Under the pieces are notes generated by a model, which did not search any database, was not told where the DNA came from, and saw only the letters and a program-made list of their open reading frames with translations. Positions 19,190-64,000 of a DNA stretch of 64,000 bases are shown one piece after another; within the stretch, counting starts at the first letter, position 1; the number at the start of each line of letters is the position of its first letter. Position numbers and translations under genes: made by a program. The stretch comes from Lingula anatina (Eukaryota > Brachiopoda > Lingulata > Lingulida > Lingulidae). The stretch lies in NCBI RefSeq assembly GCF_001039355.2, contig NW_019775545.1, positions 267,187 to 331,186 of the forward strand, in the 5' to 3' direction.

Positions 19190-19512
19190 CGACTATAACG
19201 ACAATACAGGTGCGTGCTACTTTTCGGCATCAAGACAGTAGCGCATGCGCAGTTAAAGGCATCAACACTCCATCGATTTAAATTTTAGCGGAAAGTGCGA
19301 ATTCCATCAAGAATTCCTGCAAATTTCTAGGAAATATCGACTCAAACATGACATCGATGGAGTCTGTATAAACCGACCAGTATGGATTTGTGCAGTATTC
19401 TTAGCATTTTCTTTACAACAGGGTGAATTTTAACACGACAACTCGAGCGTCGTCCATGTGGAATGTTTATGATCAGTCTTGGTGCAGCATGTGATATTTA
19501 CTCGTTATATCG
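19190..19512 (+). promoter_or_regulatory. MAGI promoter and 5' UTR (inferred)
   Basis: CpG content rises here compared with flanks (ACGACTATAACGAC, TGCGTGC, GCGCATGCGC, TAGCGG, CTCGAGCGTCG). The palindrome GCGCATGCGC at 19241-19250 matches the core of the NRF-1 consensus, common in TATA-less metazoan promoters. An in-frame TGA at 19492-19494 precedes the ATG. The start site itself cannot be placed. Confidence 0.6.
19241..19250. promoter_or_regulatory. NRF-1-like palindrome
   Basis: GCGCATGCGC followed by A, 262 bp upstream of the MAGI ATG. Known consensus is YGCGCAYGCGCR. Function is inferred from position only. Confidence 0.55.
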
Positions 19513-63889
<44,377 letters not shown>

Positions 63890-64000
63890 GTGAGTGTTGG
63901 GAAAAGAGACGACTGCTGTAGTGCAAGAAGTCTTTCCTTTCTTTATACATATGTGGATTTAGTAAATTATCTTTTATGAAGACATAATTAGTAATAATAT
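63890..64000 (+). other. Start of MAGI intron 8
   Basis: Intron sequence to the window end; nothing else seen. Confidence 0.85.

Overview
This window is nuclear DNA from an animal. It is AT-rich (CpG-poor outside exons and young repeats), intron-rich, and full of microsatellites, short inverted-repeat transposons and three assembly gaps (1-768, 25642-25933, 49302-49746) plus two single Ns (23520, 54545). Codon use, intron sizes, frequent TACATGTA-like words and the mix of elements suit a lophotrochozoan, most likely a bivalve mollusc; that assignment is an inference and I cannot name the species.

Two protein-coding genes lie head-to-tail on the + strand. The first (1431-17079 coding, entering from the left) is WASHC4/SWIP (WASH complex subunit 4, KIAA1033 family). 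I resolve 27 coding exons whose phases all join cleanly into 1016 codons plus a stop; about 200 N-terminal residues are missing in the left gap or beyond the window. The last exon encodes an unusual proline-rich tail ending in 17 consecutive prolines and Met. The second gene (first ATG 19513, running off the right edge) is a MAGI-family scaffold (membrane-associated guanylate kinase, WW and PDZ). I resolve 8 coding exons: a PDZ0 exon, a 10.3 kb first intron, two exons of the short guanylate-kinase-like domain, a basic/serine-rich exon ending inside WW1, the rest of WW1, two symmetric phase-1 linker exons, and the first half of WW2. Later WW2 and PDZ1-5 exons lie to the right of the window.

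The 2.4 kb between the genes holds the WASHC4 3' UTR with several AATAAA signals, a broken 5'-truncated non-LTR retrotransposon tail on the minus strand (about 18185-18655), and the presumed MAGI promoter with a GCGCATGCGC (NRF-1-like) palindrome. The large MAGI introns hold most repeats: two hAT-like miniature elements with 5-bp target duplications, two foldback elements with 9-bp (MULE-like) duplications, two of the three copies of a 215-220 bp element with 3-bp duplications (the third is in the last WASHC4 intron), a 587-bp inverted-repeat element at the right, and minisatellites with 38-bp and 45-bp periods.

The most distinctive pattern is in WASHC4. Four separate tandem duplications each copy the 3' end of an exon together with its 5' splice site into the next intron (exons 3, 9, 16 and 18). 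In exon 3 the triplication keeps reading frame, so the copied donors could add 22 or 43 residues. I saw no prokaryotic, CRISPR, phage or viral genes, and no tRNA or rRNA.
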